NCBI GenBank assembly: GCA_905250075.1
Contig: CAJNOP010000015.1
Coordinates: 3,170,608-3,234,607, forward strand
Direction of reading: 5' to 3'
Origin: Rotaria sp. Silwood1
Lineage: Eukaryota > Rotifera > Eurotatoria > Philodinida > Philodinidae
Length of the DNA stretch: 64,000 nt
The first letter of the stretch is position 1. Each line of letters starts with the position of its first letter. The notes under the pieces are model-generated. The model made no database searches. It had not been told where the DNA came from and saw nothing but the letters and a program-made list of their open reading frames with translations. The translations under genes and the position numbers were made by a program. Of the stretch, positions 24,801-38,802 are shown piece by piece.

Positions 24801-26061
24801 AAAATTTCATATGTAATTATAACTATATATTAGAATTTTATAGAAATTATGAATTCAATTATTTGAATATAATTTAAAATTGAATCAAAAGAATCTTGAT
24901 ATTATATAAGATCATAGAATGAATAATAAATATCGATTAAAATATTGACTAAAAGCTTAGTTGTTGACAACGAATTTATGATTATTAGAAAAATTTATTC
25001 AACCAAATATTTTATTAACACATAAAAAGATTCAACACAAGTACTATCATTAAAACAAACAAAATTCAACATGACAGATCATCCGGTGACTGACATGAAG
25101 GCATTCATTTCATTATTAATGCAATAAAAATAGCAACAAAAAATCCGTAAATTGATGCTTCTTCTATTTAATCATGAGTACTACAAGTACAAAAAAAAAA
25201 CCAAATGTTTGATTGAAAAACAAAATAAATATAAGAAATGACAATAATATCGATTAATTGTTAACCAATATAAATAAATTTGAAGAATTTCTAACGATAA
25301 AAAAATATTTGACGTCGGTTTTTTTTTTATTATTATGAGTCAGCCTACAATAGATCAAGATCTATTCTTCAATCATTCGACAAAGTTGAAGAAAATCACT
25401 ATGATTTAAAAATAAAGAAATATTAATTCTACTCAAAAGTCAACTTCTTGTCTCAATCTGGTAGAGGTTAATGGCGATCATAATTTATCAATCTAAGATG
25501 AAGCTGCCGGAATTCTAATCTACAATGAGTGAATACACAAATACTGCTCGAATTAATCAAATTGAAAATTTCATAATCTGAGAATATCTCTAATAAATAT
25601 CATTTCTCTAATTTATAAACGACGTTTGATAATTGATACAGCAAAAAAAATAAAATCATTTTTATATTTCATCTAAAAACATCGAATAAATAAAGATAAA
25701 TTTTGTATTTATATGTATATATATATACTTATATATATATATGCGTGTATGTGTGTGTGTGCTATATTAATTTTATAATAAATTTGTATAGATTTTTTTT
25801 TTTCTGGAATTGACAATGACAACGTGAAGACAAACGATTATGAATGAACCGAAAAAGAAAAGCACACACACATCATGTACAGGTAAAGAAAGAAAAGAAA
25901 AAAGAAGAAGAATAATGACAATTACAATGTAAAAAAAAGAAAATTTGAATCGATTTGAGAACGAGAATAAGTTCATCATGTCTTCAATGATCTTTTTCCC
26001 TATCGATATTATTTAAAAAAAGAAAAAAAAAGACAAGAAAAGAAAAAGAAGAATTTTCTTT
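21836..26061. other. Intergenic between the convergent G3BP and Rab14 genes
   Basis: About 4.2 kb, AT-rich, no coding sequence recognised. It probably includes both 3' UTRs. T-rich and CT-rich tracts lie at 21857-22150. Microsatellites of TA and GT type lie at 22247-22266 and 25706-25761. Confidence 0.55.
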
Positions 26062-28302
<2,241 letters not shown>

Positions 28303-29805
28303 AAGAGTGATCAGAAAGTTTCGACTCTTGTCAGTAAATCGATGATATCTACAACAAGCTTCTATGAAGTTATTGATCAAATTATATCATTTTGTAGAGA
28401 AAGGTTAGAGCTATATGCTGAAAAAAAGATAGTTCAAAATTAGAGTCCTGCACGGGTACTACTTTTCGCACCCGGACCCGGCCCGGCTCATTTTTTCAAA
28501 CCCAGAATCCGACCGGACCCGGTCATCTTCCACCCGGAACCGAACCGGACCCGGATAGCTCTACCCGGTACCCGACCGGACCCGGCCCAGCCTTGAAATA
28601 GTCAGCACTTGATTGTTATTGTCAAAATTATATTCACTTTTCAAACTTTTATTTCATATGGCAAAATATACTATTATTTTAATTTCATCAAGTAACAATT
28701 TGTACCCGGACCACAGTTCCGGGTCCGATCGGGTGCCGGGTATCCGGCCCCGTTGCAGGACTCTATCCTAGAGTGTAAAATACTTTTACTTGTTAAGATG
28801 TCATCGACTACCGGTCGGGTACCGGGTATGCTCAAATCTTGCACCCGACCCGGCATTTTTTTTTATACCCGGCACCCGAACCGACCCGGCGAATTTGTAC
28901 CCGGACCACAGTTTCGGGTCCGGTCGGGTGCCGGGTACCCGACCCCGTTGCAGGACTCTATTCAAAATACATATATTCATAACAATGTTATGGTCATTTT
29001 ACTAATCTTAAGTGAAAATTTTTACGTTACATTTTTTTCAAAAACAAAAATTGCTTTTAACACCCTAAGTGACATATTGTTTTCTAGATATTTTTATGTT
29101 GTTCGATAGAGTTCGACAAATTCTACGAGTATATGAATATATAAAAAAAAATCTGATCTTATTTTCAATATAAAACCTGAAGGAAACCAGAAAGACTAAT
29201 AAAAATTTCATGTATCAAATATTCCCAAGAGTAAAAACTGAGCTTTGAATAGCTTCAGCTGGTTGAGTGTTTCACCTGCTCATGTAACTCTGAAGTGTTA
29301 TTTTCAGCTGCAGCTTATCACGCTGCATCTCGAAACATCAATTAACAATCGATCCAATAAAGTTATTGAAAGTTAAGCATACTATCTCATGCAACATATG
29401 CGAGATTTTCATTGATCTGCGTGGATTCTTCCCAGTTTTACATTGAAAACAGAATTCGAATGATTCTTGATATTTATATTCTTGTAGAGCTTATCGAACT
29501 CTATCGAATCATATAAAAGTATCTATTAAAAACATGTAGAATATAATATTTCGCTCGACTTTAAGGACTCAAACATTCGAGATTTTTTTTAATTTTTCAA
29601 AAAATGTAACGTAAAAATTTTCACTTAAGATTAGTAAAATGACCATAACATTGTTATGAATTTATGTATTTTGAACTATCTTTTTTTCAGAATATAGCTC
29701 TAACCTTTCTCTACAAAATGACATAATTTGATCAATAACTTCATAGAAGCTTGTTGTAGATATCATCGATTTACTGACAAGGGTCGAAACTTTCTGATCA
29801 CCCTT
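28303..29805. mobile_element. TA-flanked long inverted-repeat element (Tc1/mariner-type MITE), interrupted
   Basis: The left end AAGAGTGATCAGAAAGTTTC at 28303 faces its complement ending at 29805. A TA dinucleotide flanks each side (28301-28302 and 29806-29807), as in Tc1/mariner insertions. The left arm continues 28303-28440 and, after an 8-bp-duplicating insertion, 28969-29060. The right arm is about 29590-29805. A second inner pair of inverted repeats lies at about 29095-29145 and 29465-29515. No transposase is visible. Confidence 0.82.
28441..28960. mobile_element. hAT-like MITE with CCCGG repeats, nested in another element
   Basis: Terminal inverted repeats TAGAGTCCTGCAMCGGG bound a 520-base element flanked by a perfect 8-bp direct repeat TTCAAAAT (28433-28440 and 28961-28968). 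The intact opposite arm of the host element shows the uninterrupted target (TTCAAAATACAT), which confirms the insertion. The interior is made of CCCGGACCC/GGGTACCGGGT variants with an AT-rich core. A second copy of the right end lies internally at about 28697-28765 and matches 28894-28960, so the element carries an internal duplication. Confidence 0.9.
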
Positions 29806-30503
29806 TAGCTCAACAGGCTCTACTTATGACTCGATTTGAGATGAAGTAGTCTTTTTATTTACAAATATCAATAGATCGAGATCATAACGTTCAGTATGGA
29901 TCTAATGAACAGATTTGCTTATGCTAGAATAAGTTATTCTTCATTTTTTTTAGAAATAATATTGAAAATCAACTATTTGTATAACAAATAAGATACACTT
30001 CATAGAAGTAATATGTTACTCATTTAGAAAAAGCGACATATTATACTATCATATCTTTCGTTATGTGGATGCAACTGTTAATATCGCTCATTTTATACGG
30101 TTAACTTTTTGTCTTATTTTAATCATGTTATATACCAAATATTAAGAAAATTTTCATATTAATCGATTCTTTACTTACAAGATAATATAGATATTTGTAT
30201 GAAGAACTGGTATTGAGCGCCCTCTTTTCCTTGGTTTTCACTTGAAATTAAGGGCAGAATGTATTTTAATGCAATGGCGATCCTTATTTAATAATTACGT
30301 CAAATTGTACATATTTTCTTGGATTGTTTCATCATCCTATATAGATTTGCTGATGAAGGATTTCATTTAAATGCAATATAAATATAGTTCAATTACGTCA
30401 TTACACTCAAGTTATTTTTTTTTTAGATCATTGATCTAAACAATATTTCAAGAAAAATAAAACAAAAAAAAAAACTAACGTCAATAGAATATATTTAATA
30501 ATC
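29806..30503. other. Intergenic, upstream of eIF2-gamma
   Basis: AT-rich with no gene recognised. The promoter and 5' UTR of the eIF2-gamma gene presumably lie here. Confidence 0.5.
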
Positions 30504-33500
30504 ATGATTGCATATGAAACATCTGGCCAACCTCATTTGTCGAAACAATCAATAGCTGATATGGTTAATAATATTAAAAAAAATATTTTCTAAAAATTTT
30601 CTAAATTTTTCTTATCTAGAATCCTAGTCAATTGTCACCATTGACACCTGAAGTTATTAGTCGACAAGCAACAATTAATATTGGTACAATTGGTCATGTC
30701 GCACATGGTAAATCAACAGTTGTTAAATCTTTATCTGGTGTATTAACAGTTCGATTTAAAAATGAAAAAGAACGAAATATTACAATTAAATTAGGTTATG
30801 CTAATGCTAAGGTATATATATATAACAGAAAATTTTTTTTTCTTTTGTTCTCTTAAGACATATTTTATTTTTTATTATTATTAAATAAGATCTTTGAATG
30901 TGACAATGAAAAATGTCCACGACCAGAACGTTTTCGTTCAGCTGGTTCAAGTAAAGAAGATGTTTTTCCATGTGATCGACCTGGATGTGGTGGTCAATTT
31001 CGTCTTGTTCGACATGTATCTTTTGTTGATTGTCCTGGTCACGATATTCTTATGGCAACTATGTTAAATGGTGCCGCTGTTATGGATGCTGCTCTTTTAC
31101 TTATCGGTAAATAAATTCTTTATTACAAAAGAAAAGAAAAAAAAAAACAATTTTCTTATAGCTGCTAATGAAACATGTCCACAACCACAAACATCTGAAC
31201 ATTTAGCAGCTATTGGTATAATGAAACTAAATTCAATATTAGTATTACAAAATAAAATTGATCTTGTCAAAGAAACTCAAGCAAAAGATCAATATCAACA
31301 AATTATTGATTTTGTTAAAGGTTTAAATTTCATTTGTATTTTACATAGGAGGATAAAAAAAAGTTCTTAGAATTTTTGAAAAGGAGCGTATCGGATTTGG
31401 TGATCTATTCAGAATTAAAAAAAAACATGCTATGTTGTAGAACAAGTCGAGACGCGTCGAATGGTATATAACAAATCTTGTTTTCATAAGATTTTGAGGA
31501 AACCAGACTGAATTTACTGATAGGTGATCATTGTGGGCTTTGGTATCAGTCGAAAATGTTTGTAAAAATGATTTTCCTATATACAGTTTTGTAGTGCTTT
31601 TCACGGGCTACAAATTCATATACTCAGCATCTTCGATCATTCTATCTTTGATAGGGAAAAATGCGACTTTTCGGTGAACCATCATCGTTTCCCACGGGTA
31701 GTGACTGTTGGTGAGTCTTTGAATCTATGAGCGTCAACCAGTAAATCCAGTCTGGTTTCTTCAAAATCTTATGAAAACAAGATTTTTGATATGCCATTCG
31801 ACGCGTCTCGACTTACTCTACAACATGACGTGTTTGGTTTTTTTTAAATTCTGGATAGGTTACCAAACGCGGCATGATTCTTTTAAAAATTTTCAGAACT
31901 TTTTGATTTCCCTCGTATTTATAGACAAAATAAAAATAAAAAAATTATTTTTTTTTTAGGCACGAATGCTGAAGGTGCCCCAATTATTCCAATTAGTGCA
32001 CAACTTAAATATAATATTGAAGTTATTTGCGAATATATTACAAGAAAAATTCCTGTACCATTACGTGATTTTACATCAAAACCAAGATTAATTGGTGAGA
32101 AAAAAGAAAAAATTTTCTGTTTTTTTTTGTCATATATATATGTTAACGTTCAATATCAAATTCACCTGAAAATTTCAGATCGACCTAGCTCAATGACGAA
32201 TTGAAAGATTAATACTGTTAATCCTTAGTTAAAGACTAAATCTATTGCATTCTATATGAAGATGTTGATTTAGTCTAAAAAATATAATGAATAACAACTG
32301 AAATAGAAAAATTTGGATAATAACTAACAATCTATTCGAGTATAGGAAACAGAACTTACACTTCTGTTGAACATGCAACCAATTGTTACTTTTTTAGAAT
32401 GTTCGCTTGTGCTAAAACAAACTTGGAAAAAGTAAATTTATATCTCGATTGTGAAGCCAGAGTAGGAATGCCAGTGTCTGGTTTCATTCCCGGGGAACCC
32501 ATACAGATTGAAAGAATAAGCACACTCGTATATCTCAATATAATGAGAAACGCATGGAAACAAATCTTCGAGTGGATTTCATTCTTTGGGAATGAGAAAC
32601 TTCGACACTTCTAGGCTAGTGTGAAGAAAACAAGTCCATATCTTTCGTTGAGTTTTTGTGTTTGTTGCTTATGATTAGATATTTTTTTTTATGGCAAAAT
32701 AAAATTTTATGTATTATAGTTAACTTTTGCTTTAATGTAATATATTAGTCAATTTGAAATTGATCTAAACAGATCTGAGATTGAACATGAAAATATATAA
32801 AGAAAAGAAAAAATATTATTATTTTAATTTTTCTTAGTTATTCGTTCGTTCGATGTTAATAAGCCCGGTGCTGAAGTTGATGATTTAAAAGGTGGAGTAG
32901 CTGGTGGTAGTATTTTGAAAGGTGTTCTCAAAGTATGAAATTTTATTTATTTTTTTTTTAAATAAAAAATCTATTTTGAAAAAAAAAAAACAACAATAAC
33001 AATATATTATTAGGTTGGTCAAGAAATTGAAGTTCGACCAGGTATTGTATCAAAAGATAATGAAGGTCGTCTTCAATGTCGTCCACTTCTTTCAAAAATT
33101 GTATCACTCTATGCTGAACAGAACGATCTTGCTTATGCTGTACCTGGTGGACTTATTGGTGTTGGAACAAAAATTGATCCAACTTTATGTCGTGCCGATC
33201 GTCTTGTTGGTCAAGTACTTGGTGAAGTTGGTGCATTACCAGAAATTTATACTGAAATTCAAATAACTTATTTTCTTCTTCGACGTCTTGTTGGTGTACG
33301 AACTGAAGGCGATAAAAAAGGTGCTAAGGTTAGTTTAAATTTTTTTTTAGTATACATAGATTTTGATATTATTATTATTTATGTTTTTTTGTTGTTGTTG
33401 TTGTTATTAGGTTGCTAAATTAACTAAAAATGAAATGTTAATGGTTAATATTGGATCTTTAAGTACTGGTGGTCGTGTTTTAGCTATAAAAGATGATTTA

Positions 33501-33671
33501 GCGAAAATACAATTGACTAATCCAGTGTGTACTGAAGTATCTGAAAAGATTGCTTTAAGTCGTCGTGTTGAAAAAAATTTTCGTTTAATTGGTTGGGGTG
33601 AAATACGACGTGGAACAGTGATTAAACCACAAATAGAAATACCAACAACACGAACGATTACTAACAATTAA
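30504..33671 (+). CDS. EIF2S3: Translation initiation factor eIF2 subunit gamma
   Basis: Eight exons, 30504-30563, 30620-30811, 30890-31106, 31162-31320, 31960-32094, 32838-32932, 33014-33328 and 33411-33671, encode about 477 residues (human 472). The GTPase motifs are complete: GHVAHGKST (residues 45-53), DCPGH, NKID and SAQLK. A cysteine-containing insert ([11 protein letters not shown]...CDRPGC) is the zinc-binding region of the family. Downstream, [39 protein letters not shown] and [11 protein letters not shown] mark domains II and III. The protein binds GTP and initiator Met-tRNA within the eIF2 ternary complex. Two introns are long. Intron 4 (31321-31959) contains an inverted-repeat element, and intron 5 (32095-32837) contains an arrestin-like gene fragment. 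The rest are under 100 bases. Confidence 0.97.
31348..31915. mobile_element. Inverted-repeat MITE in eIF2-gamma intron 4
   Basis: Arms 31348-31510 and about 31750-31915 are imperfect reverse complements. Paired blocks are AAAAAGTTCT, GTCGAGACGCGTCGAATGG and AAACCAGACTGAATTTACTG-like sequence. TA flanks both ends (31346-31347 and 31916-31917), suggesting a Tc1/mariner-type insertion. The right end in reverse begins CGAGGGAAA, similar to the CGAGGGAA family elsewhere in the window. Confidence 0.78.
32389..32614 (+). pseudogene. Arrestin-domain-like fragment inside eIF2-gamma intron 5
   Basis: An open frame of 71 codons from the ATG at 32399 contains [13 protein letters not shown]. This resembles the conserved GYxPGExI signature at the start of the arrestin C-terminal domain in alpha-arrestins (ARRDC family). 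It is preceded by a short cysteine-containing stretch and a hydrophobic/polar strand-like segment, also in the expected order. Only this fragment is present; no N-terminal arrestin domain and no continuation is recognisable in the intron. Its codon choice is less A/T-ended than the neighbouring exons. I read it as a retrocopy or transposed gene fragment, but a chance match to a short motif is possible. Confidence 0.45.
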
Positions 33672-34585
33672 ATCAACATTCATTATTATTGTTCGTCTTT
33701 TGAATGCTTGTAGGCAATGGAGTATATAACGTTACGATTTTTTCTTTTTAAAAACAAATACAAAAAAAAAAAAAACAAAGCAAAATAGCGAGCTATCGCT
33801 CGATAACATCGTTAATTAAACAAGAGTTTTTTGTTTTTTTTTAACTCAAGCTAAATATGATTTCTAAAATATTTTATTTTAAAATGCAAAGGAAATCAGA
33901 AATAAGAAGATTATTATTGTTATTTGTAGTAGAATATTTGTTTTTTTTTTTCTTATTATTTTATTAAGTTAAATGGTTTTATGAGGATAAGCAACTCTTA
34001 ATCATTTTCATATAATTTTACAAGAACAAAATATTTCCAATTGAATATAAATTGTTTGCTAGTACAAGATAGTTTGATCTTCATTTAAAACGAAAATTTC
34101 ATGCACATAATTCTATTAAATACAATGAAGATTACAAAAGTTTTCTTGATGGTTTTTAAAGAAAAAAAAAAGAAGAAAGATGGAAAAGCTGATTCCTAAT
34201 ATGCTTTCTCAAATTTTATGTTTCAATATGGAAAGATTTGCAATCGGTAGATCATAATGAATGATAGTACTTTGTAACTATTTCCACCATCTTCCTATAG
34301 ACAACAAGGCCATTCAAGAGAGTCTCTATCAGGTCACTAAAATATGACCCATGTCAGACACTATCTTCTATTTCGAACTAGTTTGTTGCTAACATTTGTT
34401 TGTAAAGCTAAAAACTTTTGACGAGAATCGAAGAGTAACAGAGTTCGACAATTATTTCATTACTTTTAAATTATATGTTATTTATGCAACTGAAATACAT
34501 TGCACTGTTTATTTTTCTTTATTTGATAGAAATAAGGCAAGAAAATAAAAAGAGAATGTTTAATTGTTTTTTGTTTTTAATAAGT
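33672..34585. other. Intergenic between convergent eIF2-gamma and DUF2252 genes
   Basis: AT-rich with poly-A and poly-T tracts, no ORF of note. Presumably holds the two 3' UTRs. Confidence 0.5.
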
Positions 34586-36400
34586 TCAATATAGATAATT
34601 AACACCACCATAGTTTTGTGGTTGAGATTGATTCACATCTAAATTGGGAATTTTTCCATTACGAAATGCTTCAAAGAAGAGTTGATGATCACGACGAACT
34701 CTATCACCATATGACTAAAAACAAAAATAAATCATAACTAATATTTTTACTAATATTATATGTTAAAATTTTACCATAGCAAATGAAACCATATGTTGAA
34801 TAAAACCTTCATCATTTCCACCAATAGCCTTTTGAATAGTTCTTTCTGTATGTGTTGGTATAATATGTAATGGTAATAAATCAGTATGATGTCGTGCATG
34901 TTTTTCTCGTTCAATCGAATCAACATCAGCTATACAATGTATTTTTGCTAAAATTATTATTTTTTTAAATATTATTTTAATTAATAATAAATACATTCTT
35001 ATACGAACCCATAGCTTTACCCAAATATTCAATTGTTTCACAAATATCTTCATAATCATTAATATTATCCCATTCAAGATCTCTGTTATGAGTTGCAACT
35101 TCATCAACTACCATCGGTATTTGATTATTAACTGTTGCATAACCTAACCATTTCGATGTAACAGCATGCATTGCATAAGCACATAGAACAGTTCGTAAAC
35201 CATCATGTTGAAAATAATATGCAAGATTTTGATCTTTAATAACACTAGATACAGCTGATCGTACTGCTGGTTTCATAAATATAATAACATCACTTTCTAA
35301 TGCTTGTGTTTTTCCTTGTACTAATAAACTATATGATGTTCGACCTGCTGATCCTATACCAGGTGAAGTACGTGCTACAATATCTTTTACCTTATAAAAA
35401 TACAGTATAAATTTTTAGAAAAGATAAAATAATGAAATTATATTTACTTTATATGGCCATGGTGTCTCTTTTTTACTTTCTGGTATTGTTTGTAGATATT
35501 CTTGAAATGCTTGTACTATTTGATTACGTAATTGTTCATCAACATCTTTTATATTTTTCGATCGAATAAATTTTCTTTCAAAATTTTCTATTTTTGTCAT
35601 TTTATTTAAATGATCTTCTTTTGAACCCAAACGTGATTCTTTTAATAATTTATTAACTGTTCCACTTGTATTTTCACTTGTTATTGCCACATGACGTTGA
35701 TTAGGTGTTTGACAATATTCATAAACTTGTTTTAAATATGAAGAAACAAGACAACGAATAAGTTGTGCAATTTTTGCATCACTAAATGCTTTTGAATATG
35801 TTATTAAATTTATACTTGCTACTAAACGTTTAACATCCCATGTAAATGGAGCAATATAACCCTTAATAAAATAAAAAAACAAAAAAATTTTTAAATTCTT
35901 TTTTTTTTTTTAAATATGTAAATTTGATACTTCATCAAAATCGTTCACATCAAAATTAATAAGACCATATCGATCAATATATGTACCAAAATTTTCAGCA
36001 TGAAGATCACCCTCAAATAATAAATATTATTTTTTTTATCAAATAGAAATTTTTTTTTTTTTTTTATAATTCTTACATGAATAAATACATGTGATGCTTC
36101 TTTACAATTTTTTAACCATGGATCATATTGTGAATCACTTAGCATGTCACGATAAAATATAACAGCTGAACCACGATAAAATGCAAATGGATTTGCAGCC
36201 ATTTTAGAAAATCGAGTACGCCATCCTTTAGGATTTTCAAGCATATCATTACCAAAATTTTTTAAAAATGTATCAATTATATAATCTGTTCGTTGTTGAT
36301 CATTGTCTTTAGAATGTTTTTTAGGTGAACTTGATGAATGATGTCGAGGACGATGTGGATGTGGATGTTGATCATATGGTGATGGTGGAGGGAAAAACAT
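34586..36400 (-). CDS. DUF2252 family protein
   Basis: Six minus-strand exons, 36400-36077, 36011-35931, 35861-35448, 35390-35009, 34947-34775 and 34714-34586, give about 500 residues. After a proline/histidine/serine-rich N-terminus, the family blocks follow: FAFYRGSA (72-79), HGDLHAENFG (108-117), NFDVNDFDEG (127-136), PFTWDVKRL (140-148), then VKDIVARTSPGIGSAGRTSY, and near the end HMVSFAMSYGDRVRRDH. DUF2252 is best known in bacteria and its function is not established. HGDLHxxN followed by DxNDFD resembles the catalytic loop and metal-binding motif of aminoglycoside-phosphotransferase-fold kinases, so an ATP-dependent phosphotransferase is plausible but inferred. Introns are short GT-AG and AT-rich like those of neighbours, so if the gene came from bacteria it is long assimilated. 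Confidence 0.88.
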
Positions 36401-37700
36401 AATATGGCTTTTTTTCTTCGTATTTGATAATAAACACAGATTTGACGAATATATGGTTAAGGTTTTTATATCACTCCACCACTAAGAATCAATCAAGTGT
36501 GATAAATAAAAACAGTAACCTTGAGATTACTCATGTGTATCACTGGGTTTTAACCAGTTTATAGAAGAAAGTTGCAGACTATAAATAGCAGGCCTATTAG
36601 TTGATGATAAACAAATAATTTGAAGAAAAACATAACATAGAAAATGAAAATTAGAATCAATAACCTTGAAACAAAAGTATTTCTAAGAAATACTCAGATT
36701 GATTTGTAACAATTTCTTGTATTTTAATAGTTAATAAAACATGAAAAGTATAATAATGAAATGAAGAGAAAAACTTGTCATATACAAATTTTAGTTTTTG
36801 CAAATCTGAAAAATTCGATCTTTTATTATGTATGATTATTGTCAATAAAGATGACGAAGCATTGACAAATCTTGCGTACATATAGAAAAGTATATAAAAG
36901 AAATGAATGACCATGAAACAAAAAAAAAATACAATCGATAATATTTTAGAAAATAATTATGATTATATAATGATCTGTGACCATGTCATCATAAATTGCT
37001 AAATAGTCAAGAACATATAATATATTGATCCAAAATCACAACAATCGTAAATGTACGATAACAACATAACCATATTTTTTCTTTTCGTCACGAAGGATGA
37101 CAATACATAATAGAAGGTCGAAAATTTCAGATTTGTTAAACTAAGACTTACATGGCAAATCTTTCTTTTTTCGTTTCATCATTGAATAATCTGCATAAAC
37201 TCTGGCATCTATATTTTTTTTTGTGAAAGTCTACATATTCTTTATTTTATCAATAATAGAAGTAATTAAAATGCGAATATATTTATCACTAATAGAATTT
37301 CAGTAGAAAGACGACGAAGATTAACGGTCAACACATCAAATGCTATAACTACAATAATAATTAATATATATTTCGATTTTTTAGAGTTATAGATACTAGG
37401 AAAAGCCGATACTACTTGGAAAAAGGCGTCAGCATTAGTATATGGTTGAATATTATTCATCAACTTTGTCATTAGTTCATCAGTAGATGATTTCATGTTT
37501 ATCCTACATTTAAAATTGGAAAACAATGTCCGTGCATATTAATTTTTCAAGCTTAAAGCCAAAGTCATAATTAAATATTTTATTTTCCCGAGCTTTTCTT
37601 TTGTCGTACATGTAGTACAAGTAAAATCATTGAAAATTATTCTTGTTGTTTGCTTTCATGAGATAATATTTCTAGGTTTTTGATTTGTTTTTCATTCATG
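36401..37700. other. Intergenic, DUF2252 5' side
   Basis: AT-rich with no gene recognised. Small ORFs on the minus strand at 36657-36914 and 37266-37526 have no recognisable domain and are rich in codons expected from random AT-rich sequence. Confidence 0.5.
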
Positions 37701-37724
37701 ATTTAGTGTCTCTTGCAGATATTG

Positions 37725-38105
37725 AGTAAAATATGTCTTTCATAGGAAGAGTTCGTACTTATGACGTGTTTCTGAGGAAATTCAATACTTTATGCTCTAA
37801 AACTGCAAGAGATACGATTTTTTCCATGGATAATATATATTTTTAGAAAATTTCATACCTTGAAGAAGTTGTGTCCATAAATTCTCAAACTCTTTATACA
37901 AGTTACCCTAATTAATGCTTTTCACAAAAGAAAATTTTTAGATCGTAACTCAAAACTATGGTCTTGCTGAAAATATGAAATTCTATAGCAAAATTCACTA
38001 ACAAAATCTGATCTTCTCAGAAACAGGTGATAAAAGACGAACTCTTGTTATGATAGGTATAGTTTGCTAAGATCTACAACATGCATTAATGAGGAAACCT
38101 TACGA
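37725..38105. mobile_element. Decayed foldback element, CGAGGGAA-type family
   Basis: An imperfect inverted repeat: GAGTTCGTACTTATGACGTG with TTTCTGAGG near 37750-37780 faces CTCAGAAACAGG...ACGAACTC near 38016-38045. The right part (AAACTATACC, GATCTACAACATGC, GAGGAAACC) resembles the 46162-46515 copy. Ends are not sharply defined. Confidence 0.55.
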
Positions 38106-38240
38106 AATGATAAATCACTATTGACATGAGACATTGCTCATTATCTAAGTCTCTTTGAAGCCGAAAATCTCAAGACTGATTCATGTTCAACGACAGTCTT
38201 TCTTGGATTCGAGCTATATTACTGTGTAGGCGAAACCAAA

Positions 38241-38500
38241 AAATGATATTTAGCCTGAATTTTCGCCTATAATGAAGTTTGATGTTGACTAGCATGTTTC
38301 AAATATTTCATAGAAAACGAGTGTGTCATTCTCGAAATAAAAAATGTTCTTTAAAACGCATACATTTTATTAAAGAATCGTAAAACGTTCAATTTCTCGA
38401 AAGCGCATTATCTCGACAACGAAACATTCGTTTTCAATGATATTGTAATCAACATCAAATCTCTTTGTAGGCGAAAAAATCCAGATCAAAATATCATATT
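38241..38500. mobile_element. Palindromic element
   Basis: Arms about 38241-38340 and 38390-38500 are imperfect reverse complements. Paired blocks are AATGATATT, TTTCGCCTA/TAGGCGAAAA, TTTGATGTTGA/TCAACATCAAA and AAAACGA. No coding capacity. It lies about 300 bases downstream of the EEA1 stop codon. Confidence 0.65.
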
Positions 38501-38802
38501 TCGATTTCATCTCCAGCACTCTATGACGGACCGAAAACATAATAAAATGGTTCGAATTCGAGAAGGAAGACTTATGAACCAAAAAAATCATTCTACAATT
38601 TTTCTAATCTCCATAGAATCTAGATAATGAGTGAAGTTTTCTTCTTAAATATTTTCCATAAACTTAATAATCATTAACTCTTTATTGATATTGATTATTT
38701 ATCAGAATTTTCATCGAATAAATTTTTTTTTTCATTAATTGTAAAGAGATGAAATGTAAAAACCAACAAACAAACAAATAAAAATAAATGAATTATTTCA
38801 AA

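Noticed and set aside
28674..29109. ORFs with Pro/Gly/Thr-rich translations
   Set aside because: They are translations of the CCCGG repeat words of the hAT-like MITE.
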